A DNA stretch of 64,000 nt, taken from contig NZ_CP085344.1 of the NCBI RefSeq assembly GCF_020618415.1, positions 2,689,001 to 2,753,000 of the forward strand, read 5' to 3'. A program made the translations under genes and the position numbers. The notes under the pieces were generated by a model, which had not been told where the DNA came from, searched no databases, and saw only the letters and a program-made list of their open reading frames with translations. Within the stretch, counting starts at the first letter, position 1. The number at the start of each line of letters is the position of its first letter. The DNA is from Cupriavidus sp. MP-37 (lineage in GTDB: Bacteria; Pseudomonadota; Gammaproteobacteria; Burkholderiales; Burkholderiaceae). Below are positions 55,927 through 64,000 of the stretch, piece by piece.

Positions 55927-56529
55927 ATGACCGACACGACCGATTTTGCCAAACCGGTGACCATGGTGGGCCGCCATGCCACGCTGGAACCGCTGCGCCC
56001 CGAGCACGCCGACGGCCTGCGCGCCGCCTGCGCCGACGGCGAGCTGTGGAAGCTCTGGTACACCAGCGTGCCCGCGCCCGAGCGCATGGAAGCCGAGATC
56101 GCGCGGCGCCTGGAGCTGCAGCAGCGCGGCACCATGCTGCCGTTCGCGGTGCGCGATGCGGCCGGCGAGCTGGCCGGCATGACCACCTACATGAACATCG
56201 ACGCGGCCAACCGGCGCGTCGAGATCGGTTCGACCTGGTATGCGCGCCGGGTCCAGCGCACGCCGCTGAACACCGAGTGCAAGCTGATGCTGCTGGGCCA
56301 TGCCTTCGACCATCTCGACTGCATCGCGGTGGAGTTCCGCACGCACTGGATGAACCAGCAAAGCCGCGCCGCCATCGCCCGCCTGGGCGCCAGGCAGGAC
56401 GGCGTGCTGCGCAACCACATGCGCATGCCGGACGGCACGCTGCGCGACACCGTGGTGTTCTCGATCATCGCCAGCGAATGGCCGGCGGTGCGGCAACACC
56501 TGCAATTCCAGCTCGAGCGCCCGCGCTGA
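55927..56529 (+). CDS. GNAT-family N-acetyltransferase (RimJ/RimL-like)
   Basis: A 200-residue acetyltransferase. The fold is recognisable from VTMVGRHATLEPLRPEHADGL at the start, RRVEIGSTWYARRVQRTPLNTECKLMLLGHAFDHLDCIAVEFRTHWMNQQSRAAIARLGARQDGVLRNHMRMPDGTLRDTVVFSIIASEWPAVRQHL. It fits the subgroup annotated as RimJ/RimL-like. It lies between moxR and the vWA gene with a 16-bp and a 29-bp spacing, so it is probably co-transcribed. An unusual insertion in the MoxR-vWA pair; the acceptor is unknown. Confidence 0.85.
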   Translation: MTDTTDFAKPVTMVGRHATLEPLRPEHADGLRAACADGELWKLWYTSVPAPERMEAEIARRLELQQRGTMLPFAVRDAAGELAGMTTYMNIDAANRRVEIGSTWYARRVQRTPLNTECKLMLLGHAFDHLDCIAVEFRTHWMNQQSRAAIARLGARQDGVLRNHMRMPDGTLRDTVVFSIIASEWPAVRQHLQFQLERPR

Positions 56530-56558
56530 CGCGCCGCGCCGACTGAAAGCGAGGCACC

Positions 56559-57734
56559 ATGCTGATCGATTTCTTCTTCTCGCTGCGCCACGCCAAGCTG
56601 CCGGTGTCGGTCAAGGAATACCTGACCATGCTGGAAGCGCTCAAGGCGCAGGTCATCACGCCATCGATCGACGAGTTCTACTACCTGTCGCGGATGACGC
56701 TGGTCAAGGACGAGAAGCACTTCGACAAGTTCGACCAGACCTTCGCCGCCTACTTCAAGGGCGTGGAGAGCCTGGTCGACTGGAAATCCGACATTCCGCT
56801 CGACTGGCTGCAGAAGACGCTGGAGCGCGAGCTGTCGCCCGAGGAAAAGGCCAGGATCGAGGCCATGGGCGGCCTCGACAAGCTGATGGAGCGCCTGAAG
56901 CAGCTGCTCGAGGAGCAGAAGGAAAAGCACGAGGGCGGCAACAAGTGGATCGGCACCGGCGGCACCTCGCCGTTCGGCCATGGCGGCTACAACCCCGAGG
57001 GCATCCGCATCGGCGGCCCGTCCAAGGGCAACCGCACCGCGATCAAGGTGTGGGAGGCGCGCACCTACAAGGACTATGACGACCAGGTCGAACTGGGCAC
57101 GCGCAACATCAAGGTCGCGCTGCGCCGGCTGCGCCGCTTCGCCCGCGAAGGCGCCGACACCGAGCTGGACCTCGACGACACCATCCACTCCACCGCGGCC
57201 AACGCCGGCCTGCTCGACATCAAGCTGCGGCCCGAGCGCCACAACAAGGTCAAGGTGCTGATGCTGATGGACGTGGGCGGCTCGATGGACGACCACATCA
57301 AGCGCGTCGAGGAACTGTTCTCGGCCACCAAGACCGAGTTCAAGCACCTCGAGTACTACTACTTCCACAACTGCCTGTACGACTACGTGTGGAAGAACAA
57401 CCGCCGCCGCCACGCCGAGAAGCTGGCGACGTGGGACCTGCTGCACAAGTACACGCCCGACTACAAGATCATCTTCGTCGGCGACGCCACCATGAGCCCG
57501 TACGAGATCCTGCAGCCGGGCGGGTCGGTCGAGTACAACAATGCCGAGGCCGGCGCGGTATGGCTGAACCGGATGACCGAGCAGTTCCCGCATTTCGTCT
57601 GGCTCAACCCCGAACCCGAAGGGCTGTGGCAGTACCGGCAGTCGATCACGGTGATCAACCAGCTGATGAAGGGACGGATGTTCCCGGTCACGCTGGCGGG
57701 GCTGGAGCAGGCGATGAAGGTGCTGTCGAAATAA
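56559..57734 (+). CDS. von Willebrand A / CoxE-like protein
   Basis: A 391-residue cytoplasmic protein partnered with MoxR. An N-terminal helical region (MLIDFFFSLRHAKLPVSVKEYL) and a charged coiled-coil (about 90-130) precede the vWA domain. The metal-site motif is DVGGSMD (D238) rather than the standard DxSxS, lacking the first Ser. After it come VFVGDATMSPYEIL and VWLNPEPEG, resembling CoxE and YehL-type proteins. The function is unknown; with MoxR it may act as a metal-insertion or activation module. It ends just before a REP-like palindrome. Confidence 0.88.
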   Translation: MLIDFFFSLRHAKLPVSVKEYLTMLEALKAQVITPSIDEFYYLSRMTLVKDEKHFDKFDQTFAAYFKGVESLVDWKSDIPLDWLQKTLERELSPEEKARIEAMGGLDKLMERLKQLLEEQKEKHEGGNKWIGTGGTSPFGHGGYNPEGIRIGGPSKGNRTAIKVWEARTYKDYDDQVELGTRNIKVALRRLRRFAREGADTELDLDDTIHSTAANAGLLDIKLRPERHNKVKVLMLMDVGGSMDDHIKRVEELFSATKTEFKHLEYYYFHNCLYDYVWKNNRRRHAEKLATWDLLHKYTPDYKIIFVGDATMSPYEILQPGGSVEYNNAEAGAVWLNRMTEQFPHFVWLNPEPEGLWQYRQSITVINQLMKGRMFPVTLAGLEQAMKVLSK

Positions 57735-57749
57735 GGACTGCCTGGTTTG

Positions 57750-57845
57750 CTCCCTCTCCCGCTTGCGGGAGAGGGTTGGGGTGAGGGCGGGAGCATCAAC
57801 GAAGTCAGGCTATCGATATTGCCACCGCCGGCCCTCACCCCCGCC
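57750..57845. repeat. REP-like palindrome with partial partner
   Basis: A complete CCCTCTCCCGC-TT-GCGGGAGAGGG (57752-57775) is followed by GGGGTGAGGG. About 50 bp further on is the complementary CCCTCACCC (57832-57840) without a second full hairpin. This is the same family as at 41352 and 61913. It lies between convergent vWA and LysR genes. Confidence 0.78.
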
Positions 57846-57880
57846 CTCAACTGGAACCATTCACTGGTTTCTGTCGCTCC

Positions 57881-58789
57881 TCACCCCGGCCGCGCCAGGT
57901 CCGCCCCCTCCATCACCCACGCCCGGAACGTGCGCAGCGCCGGCAGATGCTGCTTCTGCTCCGGATAGCACAGGTAATAGCCCTTCTTGGCCAGCACCTG
58001 CGCGGGATGCGCCACCACCAGCGCGCCGGTGGCCAGCTCTTCTTCAATCAGGCAGCGCGGGATCAACGCGATGCCCAGTCCCGACAGCGCCGCCTGCGTC
58101 AGCAGTGAAAACTGGTCGAAGCGCGCGCCGCTCCAGGCGTCGCGCGTGGGCAGGCCCAGCGTGGCGAACCAGTCCGGCCACGCCTCGGGCACGGTAGTGT
58201 GGTGCAGCAGCGGATAGCGCAGCAACGCCGCCGGGGTCGGCGCGACGCCGTCGGGCTCCGACGCCAGCAGGCCCGGACGGCACACCGGCAGGACTTCGCG
58301 GCCGGTCATGTAGTCGGCCAGGCTGCCGGGCCAGACGCCGTCGCCGAAGCGGATTGCGGCATCGAGCTCCGGCTCGGAGAAATCGTAGCCCTGCGCATGC
58401 GGCACGAACTCCAGCGTCACCTCCGGATGGCGCGCGAAGAACTGCGGCAGGCGCGGGATCAGCCACTTGGCGCCCAGCGTCGGCATGCTGGCGATATGCA
58501 GCACGCCGCCCCGCCCCTGCCCCGCCATCAATTCCACCGTGGCGGCTTCCAGCTCGTTCAGGCTCGGCGCGATGCGCTCGAGGTAGCGCTCGCCCGCGGG
58601 AGTCAGGACCAGCCGCTGGCGCACCCGCTGAAACAGCTCGACGCCGAGGTAGGCCTCGAGGCTGCGCACCTGCTTGCTGACCGCGCCCTGCGTGACATGC
58701 AGCTCGCGGGCGGCTACGGTAAAGCTGTTATGGCGCGCCGCCGCCTCGAAGGCGTGCAACTCGGTCAGCGACGGACATAGGCGTCGCAT
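57881..58789 (-). CDS. LysR-family transcriptional regulator
   Basis: A 302-residue LTTR. The N-terminal HTH is LTELHAFEAAARHNSFTVAARELHVTQGAVSKQVRSLEAYLGVELFQRVRQRLVLTPAG; the periplasmic-binding-like effector domain follows (from about residue 95). The RRLCPSLTELHAFEAAARHNSFTVAARELHVTQGAVSKQV start resembles GcvA-type regulators. It is divergent from the Bug binding protein gene across 130 bp, with an inverted repeat between, so it probably controls that gene. The effector is unknown. Confidence 0.93.
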   Translation of the reverse strand: MRRLCPSLTELHAFEAAARHNSFTVAARELHVTQGAVSKQVRSLEAYLGVELFQRVRQRLVLTPAGERYLERIAPSLNELEAATVELMAGQGRGGVLHIASMPTLGAKWLIPRLPQFFARHPEVTLEFVPHAQGYDFSEPELDAAIRFGDGVWPGSLADYMTGREVLPVCRPGLLASEPDGVAPTPAALLRYPLLHHTTVPEAWPDWFATLGLPTRDAWSGARFDQFSLLTQAALSGLGIALIPRCLIEEELATGALVVAHPAQVLAKKGYYLCYPEQKQHLPALRTFRAWVMEGADLARPG

Positions 58790-58859
58790 AAATCACCTCT
58801 ACTTCACGACCAAATGGAATGAGCTAGGGATTTTATTTCGTTTGCGGCGGTCCTGCTTG

Positions 58860-58875
58860 CACGAGCAGAATCGTG
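58860..58875. promoter_or_regulatory. Candidate LysR operator
   Basis: CACGA-N6-TCGTG inverted repeat in the 130-bp divergent gap between the LysR gene and the Bug gene, 45 bp before the Bug start. LTTR sites are usually T-N11-A within such symmetry. No other evidence supports it. Confidence 0.3.
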
Positions 58876-58919
58876 AAAACGCCTTTGTCTCTTCCCCGAT
58901 ACCTTTCGCCACCAAGATC

Positions 58920-59906
58920 ATGCAACGTCGCCACCTTCTCCGCGTCCTCGCCGCTGCCTCGGCCGCCCTCGCCACCGGCCTGTCGTTCAGTGCCGTCGCC
59001 CAGTCCGGCTACCCCACCAAGCCGATCACGCTGGTGGTGCCGTTCCCCGCCGGCGGCACCACCGACATCGTCGCGCGCATCGTCGCCGACAAGCTCGGCC
59101 AGCAGCTGGGTCAGGCCGTGGTGGTCGACAACCGCGGCGGCGCCGGCGGCAGCATCGGCACCACCTTCCTGTCCAAGGCCGCGCCCGACGGCTACACGCT
59201 CGGCATCGCCACGGCCTCGACCCACGGCATCAATCCGGCGGTGTACCCGCGCCTGTCCTACGACGCCACCAAGGACTTCACCCCCATCACCAACCTGGCC
59301 TCGGTGCCGAACGTGATGAGCATCCACCCGTCGGTCAAGGCCACCGACATGAAGGCCTTCATCGCGCTGGCGCAGGCGCAGCCGGGCAAGCTGGCCTATG
59401 GCTCGGCCGGCAACGGCAGCGTCTCGCACATGATGGGTGAACTGTTCAAGCTGAGCAGCAAGACCGAACTGCTGCACGTGCCGTACAAGGGCGTGGGCCC
59501 GGCGCTGAACGACGCGCTCGCCGGCCAGGTGCAGGTGCTGTTCGACAACCTGCCGTCGTCGCTGCCGTTCATCGAGGGCGGCAAGCTGCGCGCACTCGCC
59601 GTGGCGGCGCCCAAGCGCGTGGCCGCGCTGCCCAATGTGCCGACCTTTGCCGAGCTCGGCCTGGGCGAGGTCAACGACGCCGCCTGGTTCGGCCTGATCG
59701 CCCCGGCCAACCTGCCGGCCGACCTGCAGAACAAGCTGCATGCGGCCGCGGTCAAGGTGCTGGCGCTGCCGGAAGTCAAGGCCAAGCTGGAGAAGCTCGG
59801 CGCCACGCCGGTGGGCGACACCCCGGCGCACTTTGCCGCCCAGATCAAGAGCGAAGTGGCCAAGAACAAGCGCGTCGCCGCCGCCGCCAAGATCTCGCTC
59901 GACTGA
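58920..59906 (+). CDS. Bug-type tripartite tricarboxylate transporter binding protein
   Basis: Periplasmic substrate-binding protein of the Bug family, abundant in Cupriavidus and Bordetella. The 328-residue precursor has a signal peptide to about FSAVAQS. The family pattern YPTKPITLVVPFPAGGTTDIVARIVADKLGQQLGQAVVVDNRGGAGGSIGT is followed by the ligand-binding regions ending ...VAKNKRVAAAAKISLD. No transporter permease genes lie nearby; it may serve as an orphan sensor or binding protein. It is followed by an N-formylglutamate amidohydrolase 14 bp downstream and is divergent from LysR. Confidence 0.92.
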   Translation: MQRRHLLRVLAAASAALATGLSFSAVAQSGYPTKPITLVVPFPAGGTTDIVARIVADKLGQQLGQAVVVDNRGGAGGSIGTTFLSKAAPDGYTLGIATASTHGINPAVYPRLSYDATKDFTPITNLASVPNVMSIHPSVKATDMKAFIALAQAQPGKLAYGSAGNGSVSHMMGELFKLSSKTELLHVPYKGVGPALNDALAGQVQVLFDNLPSSLPFIEGGKLRALAVAAPKRVAALPNVPTFAELGLGEVNDAAWFGLIAPANLPADLQNKLHAAAVKVLALPEVKAKLEKLGATPVGDTPAHFAAQIKSEVAKNKRVAAAAKISLD

Positions 59907-59920
59907 ACGCAACGCACACC

Positions 59921-60808
59921 ATGACCGACACCGACCGAACCATCGCGGACAGTCCGTTCTGCCTGTACCAGCCCGAGGGCGAGCCCGCGGCGCTGTTCCT
60001 GGACTCGCCGCACAGCGCGACCACGTACCCGACGGACTTCCGCCCCGATCCGGCACTGCCGCTGCCGCTGCTGCGCCAGGCCGAGGACACCTTCGTCGAC
60101 GAGCTCTACGCCGGCGCCCCGGCGCGCGGCATCCCGCTGCTGTGCGCGGGCTTTCCGCGCAGCTACCTCGACGCCAACCGCGCGCTCGAAGAAATCGACG
60201 AAGCCCTGCTCGACGCACCCTGGCCCGGCGCCAGGCAGGAAACCTCCAAGACCCGGCTGGGCAAGGGCCTGGTCTGGCGCGTGCTGGACACCGGCGAAGC
60301 CATCTACGACCGCAAGCTGAGCGTGGCCGAGGTGCAGGCGCGCATCGAGCGCTGCTACCTGCCCTACTATGCGCAGCTGCAGAAGCTGGCCGAGCGCGCC
60401 GTCGCCAGCCATGGCAGCGCCTGGCATATCAACTGCCATTCGATGCCCAGCCACGCCGCCCCGTTCGCCACCGAATTCCCCGGCCTGGAGCATCCGGACT
60501 TCGTCGTCGGCGACCGCGACGGCACCACCTGCGACAAGCGCTTCACCGACCGGGTCGAGGGCGTGCTCAAGGAGATGGGCTACGAAGTCTGGCGCAACCA
60601 CCCGTACAAGGGCGTCGAGATCGTGCGCGTGGTGGGCCAGCCGCAGGCCGGCCGCCACAGCCTGCAGCTGGAGGTCAACCGCAAGCTGTACATGGACGAG
60701 GCCGGCCTGACGCACAGCGCCGGCTTCGCCAAGCTGCGGCACGACCTGAACAGCCTGCTCGACGAACTGCTGCGGTTTACGCGCGCGATGCCGTCGCGCG
60801 TGGCCTGA
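59921..60808 (+). CDS. N-formylglutamate amidohydrolase family protein
   Basis: A 295-residue hydrolase of the PF05013 family, which removes the formyl group from N-formylglutamate in one route of histidine degradation. Family patterns are LFLDSPHSATTYPTDF near the start, LLCAGFPRSYLDANRALEEID, the HINCHSMPSH motif, and FVVGDRDGTTCDKRFTDRVEGVL. No hut genes are next to it; instead it is in an operon with the Bug binding protein, which hints at a shared imported substrate such as an N-formyl or amide-type organic acid. That link is an inference. Confidence 0.85.
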   Translation: MTDTDRTIADSPFCLYQPEGEPAALFLDSPHSATTYPTDFRPDPALPLPLLRQAEDTFVDELYAGAPARGIPLLCAGFPRSYLDANRALEEIDEALLDAPWPGARQETSKTRLGKGLVWRVLDTGEAIYDRKLSVAEVQARIERCYLPYYAQLQKLAERAVASHGSAWHINCHSMPSHAAPFATEFPGLEHPDFVVGDRDGTTCDKRFTDRVEGVLKEMGYEVWRNHPYKGVEIVRVVGQPQAGRHSLQLEVNRKLYMDEAGLTHSAGFAKLRHDLNSLLDELLRFTRAMPSRVA

Positions 60809-61085
60809 GGCCGCGCGCCGGCGCGCGGCGTCGCGCGGTGTCGGCGCCGGGGCGCGGGTCGGACCCTTCCCACCCGCGCCGGGATCACTTCGCGCAGACG
60901 GTAGCGGGTTGGCGGTGCGTTAGAAGAATGGGTAACAAGATTTAGGAACTTTGGCAGATGGGTTTCCTCTATCATGGCAATCCTTTGCGAACCCATCCTG
61001 GCTGCCGGGCCCTGGCGCCGGCAGGCAATCCCAGGCAAGCACACACGCTCACAACGCTAACACCGTGATCCGACGAATCTCCGCA

Positions 61086-61868
61086 ATGCTCGGCAGCCGG
61101 CTGCGCATGGTGGCCGCCGCCGTAGCCGGTGCGATCGCGCTGGCAGGCTGCGCCAACCTGCCGGACGAGGCCGCCGGCAGCGCCGGCACCGCCCCCAGCC
61201 CGGCGCCGGCTCCCGCAACCGCACCCACCCCGGTACCAGCCCGCCCCGCCGCCCTGCCCGCCCCGGCAGCTTCCGCTTCGCCTCCCACCAAGACCATCAA
61301 CCTGCCCGACCGCGGCCGCGTCAGCCTGTCCGAGTACCGCGCGCGCATGCGCGAGCAGCTGATGAAGACCGAGAACGCCACCAGCGACGTGGCCGACTGC
61401 GCCGCCCACGCCAGCTGGGTGGTGCCGCGCTCGGCCACCTACGATGCCTTGAAGATCCCGACCGGCGCCCTCGCCGCGGGACAGGCCACCACCGAGCCCT
61501 GGAGCGGCCGCTTCTCGCCCGGCAAGCAGGCCGTGCCGGTCAGCTCGGTGGTCACCTTCGCCGCGACCGCGCACAAGCGCAAAGGCAGCGACGACTGGCA
61601 ACCGGTCAAGGTGCGGTGCGGCTATGACGACGGCATGATGCTGGCGTACGAGCTGCTGGACAGCAGCGGCGCCACCATCAGCGAGCCTGCCGCCGCGCCG
61701 GCGGCACCCACCACCACGCGCACGTCGGCCAGCAAGAGCCGCAAGGGGGCCAAGGGCAAGAGCACGGCTTCGAAGTCCGGCAAGGCTTCGTCATCGAAGT
61801 CGGTGAAGTCGAGTTCGGCCAAGTCGACGTCGGCCAAGGCAAGCAGCAAGAGCAAGAAGAAGCAGTAG
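61086..61868 (+). CDS. Lipoprotein with Pro/Ala linker and Ser/Lys-rich tail
   Basis: A 260-residue protein of unrecognised family. A signal peptide ends in lipobox LAGC (Cys22). A Pro/Ala linker (SPAPAPATAPTPVPARP, about 38-70) follows. A compact folded part has DVADCAAHASWVVPRSATYDALK and KVRCGYDDGMMLAYELL with paired cysteines. A C-terminal tail of ~50 residues is almost only Ser, Lys, Ala and Thr (SKSRKGAKGKSTASKSGK...). The tail resembles DNA-binding or cell-wall-binding basic tails. The 277-bp gap upstream has no gene. Start chosen at MLGSRLRM for the signal peptide; longer in-frame ATGs upstream lack one. Confidence 0.7.
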   Translation: MLGSRLRMVAAAVAGAIALAGCANLPDEAAGSAGTAPSPAPAPATAPTPVPARPAALPAPAASASPPTKTINLPDRGRVSLSEYRARMREQLMKTENATSDVADCAAHASWVVPRSATYDALKIPTGALAAGQATTEPWSGRFSPGKQAVPVSSVVTFAATAHKRKGSDDWQPVKVRCGYDDGMMLAYELLDSSGATISEPAAAPAAPTTTRTSASKSRKGAKGKSTASKSGKASSSKSVKSSSAKSTSAKASSKSKKKQ

Positions 61869-61912
61869 GCGCAATCAGACCACGGGCGCCCGAGTGGGGC
61901 GCTTGTGCTCTC

Positions 61913-62035
61913 CCCTCTCCCATTTATGGGAGAGGGGCGGGGGTGAGGGCGAGCGTTTCGACGAAGTGCTGAGGCCTCGTGCTTGCCACGCGCCTGCCCT
62001 CACCCCCTGCCCCTCTCCCGCAAGCGGGAGAGGGG
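61913..62035. repeat. Pair of REP-like palindromes (BIME-like)
   Basis: Two hairpins of the same family: CCCCTCTCCCAT-TT-ATGGGAGAGGGG (61913-61938) and CCCCTCTCCCGC-AA-GCGGGAGAGGGG (62010-62035). They are inverted relative to each other with GGGGGTGAGGG and CCCTCACCCCC between. They lie between the convergent lipoprotein and carboxypeptidase genes; the remainder of the gap has no gene. Confidence 0.85.
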
Positions 62036-62054
62036 AGCAAACCGATCGCCGGCC

Positions 62055-63188
62055 TCAGCCCAGATAATCCAATATCGCCTGCAGCATCGCCGTCCCCAGC
62101 AGCGCACTGCGCGCACCATTCCAGCCAACCGCCGGATCCGGCATATCAGCGTTGTCCTTGAACGGCATCTCCAGCGTCAGTGCCAGGCAGCCGAAGGTAT
62201 GGCCGATGTACTTGGACGCCAGCTTGAGCGCATCGGCGTTGTACTTGCTGGCCGCGTAGCCGTGCACGTCCTGGAAGTCCGGCGAGGCCCGCTTGAAGGC
62301 CTCGATAAAGCGCTGCTGCTCGCGCCGGCGCGCTTCGGTGAAGCCCGGCAGCATCTCGCTGCCGGCGACGAAGTTGTACGGCAGGCCCTCGTCGCCGTGG
62401 ATATCGAAGAACATGTCGCAGCCGCTGGCCTCGATCGCGCGGCGCACATGGTAGACCTCGGGGCTGGTATCCGGGCTGGGCGCCATCCACTCGCGGTTCA
62501 GGTTGGCGCCGGCGGCGTTGGTGCGCAGGTTGCCGCGCGCCGAGCCGTCGGGGTTCATGTTGGGCACGATATGGAACACCGCGCGCTCGAGCAGCTTGCG
62601 CGCGACCGGATCGCCCGCCCACATGCCGGTGCCGGTCAGCCGCTGCAGCACGCCCTCGACAAACCACTCGGCCATGCTCTCGCCCGGGTGCTGGCGCGCG
62701 ATCATCCAGATGGTCGACTTGCCCGGGCCGGGCTCGCCGACGGTGACGCGCGTCATGTCGCGCCCCTCGACGGTGCTGCCCAGGTGCGACAGCCGCGCCA
62801 GCGGCGAGCGCTGGCAGCTTGCCAGCAGCGACAGGTGGCGCTCATCCGGATACGGCTCGAAATACGCGAACCAGATGCTGTCGTGCTCGGGCGTGACCTC
62901 GACGGTCAGCACCTGGCCGTCGAAGCGCGTCGGCACGCGGAACCAGTTGGCGCGGTCGTACGACGCCACCGCGCGGTAGTCGCGCCAGCCGTCCGGATAG
63001 GTGCAGTCACCGGCGTTCAGGAAATGCATGCGGCAGGCCTGCCCGGCCGCACCCTGCAGGCGGAAATGGAACCACTGGCGGAAGTCGGCGTGCGAATCGG
63101 CACGGATGCGCAGGCGGATATCGTCGGCGCGGTCGAGCGCCTCGACTTCGATGGCGCCGGAATCGAAATGCGAAGAGATATGCAGCAT
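62055..63188 (-). CDS. M14-family metallocarboxypeptidase
   Basis: A 377-residue zinc carboxypeptidase of the cytosolic type. An N-terminal beta-sandwich (about 1-125) precedes the catalytic domain. Zinc ligands are visible in ARQHPGESMAEW (H167, E170) and DIHGDEGLPYN (H264); the substrate-binding NMNPDGSARGN and NLNREW and the late Glu in LTLEMPFKD complete the M14 pattern. The arrangement resembles proteins related to cytosolic carboxypeptidase 6, which trim acidic tails in eukaryotes; the bacterial substrate is unknown. There is no signal peptide. It is 38 bp after yaaA on the same strand. Confidence 0.9.
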   Translation of the reverse strand: MLHISSHFDSGAIEVEALDRADDIRLRIRADSHADFRQWFHFRLQGAAGQACRMHFLNAGDCTYPDGWRDYRAVASYDRANWFRVPTRFDGQVLTVEVTPEHDSIWFAYFEPYPDERHLSLLASCQRSPLARLSHLGSTVEGRDMTRVTVGEPGPGKSTIWMIARQHPGESMAEWFVEGVLQRLTGTGMWAGDPVARKLLERAVFHIVPNMNPDGSARGNLRTNAAGANLNREWMAPSPDTSPEVYHVRRAIEASGCDMFFDIHGDEGLPYNFVAGSEMLPGFTEARRREQQRFIEAFKRASPDFQDVHGYAASKYNADALKLASKYIGHTFGCLALTLEMPFKDNADMPDPAVGWNGARSALLGTAMLQAILDYLG

Positions 63189-63226
63189 GGCTGGCGGGCT
63201 CGTGGCGAGGGTTTCGGGACGCGTTC

Positions 63227-64000
63227 TCAGTCTTCCAGGCGGCGGCGGAACACCCAGCGGGTCGCATCCGAGGCCGCCTTGTCGAAGGCATAGCCGTCTT
63301 CGGCGAAGCGCTTGAGTTTCTCCGGCTCGGTCACGCGGTGCGTCACCGCGTAGCGCGCCATGGTGCCGCGCGCCCGCTTGGCGTGGAACGAAATGATCTT
63401 GTAGCGGCCGCCCTTCCAGTCCTCGAACACCGGCGTGACGATGCGCGCCTGCAGCACCTTGGGCCGCACCACCTTGAAATACTCTTCCGAGGCCAGGTTG
63501 ACCAGCACCGGCGCGCCCTCCTGCCGGAGCCCGGCCATGTCGGCGTTGAGCATCTGCGTGACGTCGTCGCCCCAGAACGCGTACAGGTCCTTGCCGGCGG
63601 CATTGTCCAGGCGCGTGCCCATTTCGAGCCGGTACGGCTGCATCCAGTCCAGCGGGCGCAGCACGCCGTACAGGCCGGACAGGATGCGCAGGTGCTTCTG
63701 CGCAAAGGCAAGCTCTTCGGGCGCCAGCGATTTCGCGTCGAGGCCGTCGTAGACATCGCCGTTGAAGGCCAGCACCGCCTGCTTGCTGTTGGCCGCGGTG
63801 AACGTCGGCGACCAGTCGGCGTAGCGCGTCACGTTGAGCACCGCGAGCTTGTCGGAGATGTCCATCAGCGCGCCCACGTCCTGCGGCGCCAGCCGGCGCA
63901 GGCGCTCGATCAGCGCGGCGGAACGGTCGATGAAGCGCGGCAGCGTGTGGGTCTTGATGCGGGCGGGAGTCTCGTAGTCCAGCGACTTGGCGGGAGACAA
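63227..64000 (-). CDS. yaaA: YaaA, peroxide-stress protein (start cut by window edge)
   Basis: DUF328 protein that in E. coli limits free iron and protects DNA during peroxide stress. The segment present begins [36 protein letters not shown] and includes [64 protein letters not shown] and the C-terminal [18 protein letters not shown]. By comparison with E. coli YaaA only about five N-terminal residues lie beyond the right edge. 257 residues are visible. Confidence 0.93.
   Translation of the reverse strand: MSPAKSLDYETPARIKTHTLPRFIDRSAALIERLRRLAPQDVGALMDISDKLAVLNVTRYADWSPTFTAANSKQAVLAFNGDVYDGLDAKSLAPEELAFAQKHLRILSGLYGVLRPLDWMQPYRLEMGTRLDNAAGKDLYAFWGDDVTQMLNADMAGLRQEGAPVLVNLASEEYFKVVRPKVLQARIVTPVFEDWKGGRYKIISFHAKRARGTMARYAVTHRVTEPEKLKRFAEDGYAFDKAASDATRWVFRRRLED

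Overview
The window is about 64 kb of GC-rich, densely coding DNA. Gene content and order point to a beta-proteobacterium of the Ralstonia/Cupriavidus group, most likely Cupriavidus. The main indicators are an intracellular poly(3-hydroxybutyrate) depolymerase of the PhaZ1 type with the Cys183/Asp355/His388 numbering of the Cupriavidus enzyme, an isc cluster, 'Gcr' and DUF1841 genes, a Bug-type binding protein and a complete nos cluster. This assignment rests on protein recognition, not on a database search. No rRNA, tRNA or CRISPR was recognised.

Layout. 1-6.7 kb, minus strand: the 5' part of iscS, iscR with its own IscR-type operator, a Gcr-type membrane protein, a low-molecular-weight protein tyrosine phosphatase, two small unknown proteins and uvrB. 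6.9-12.2 kb: tyrB, phaZ1, a TetR regulator, and an RnfB-like ferredoxin overlapping nth. 12.2-16.3 kb: an odd G17/C21 tract, then a TetR gene divergent from a Baeyer-Villiger-type monooxygenase / alpha-beta hydrolase / Coq4-like operon with a near-perfect operator between them. 16.3-20.4 kb: nitroreductase, EamA transporter, DUF1841, outer-membrane phospholipase A, thioredoxin-like protein. 20.4-27.1 kb: grpE, a small membrane protein, hslR-hemH, hrcA, nadK, recN. 27.1-30.0 kb: a propeptide-like lipoprotein, a subtilase with a GlyGly-CTERM tail and a convergent rhombosortase-like rhomboid protease, apparently a dedicated secretion and processing set. 30-40 kb: glnE divergent from yhdP-nit-tldD. 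40-41.2 kb: a complete IS481-family element inserted in the loop of a REP-like palindrome. 41.4-44.1 kb: a SAM methyltransferase divergent from aroG, which has a leader with a Phe/Tyr-rich peptide and a terminator/antiterminator pair. 44.1-53.6 kb: nosZ-R-D-F-Y-L on minus with divergent nosX (apbE), and FNR-like and NsrR-like boxes between. 53.7-57.7 kb: two c-type cytochromes, then MoxR / GNAT / vWA. 57.9-60.8 kb: LysR divergent from a Bug binding protein and an N-formylglutamate amidohydrolase. 61-64 kb: a Ser/Lys-tailed lipoprotein, an M14 carboxypeptidase and partial yaaA.

Most of the window is ordinary chromosomal backbone. The most distinctive items are the aroG leader, which looks like classical ribosome-mediated attenuation by Phe/Tyr; the three-gene subtilase/propeptide/rhombosortase locus; the TetR-controlled BVMO-hydrolase-Coq4 cassette; and the homopolymer tract that forms the C-terminus of that TetR gene, which may be real or an assembly artefact. 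REP-like palindromes occur at the ends of several transcription units, and one has been split by the IS element.
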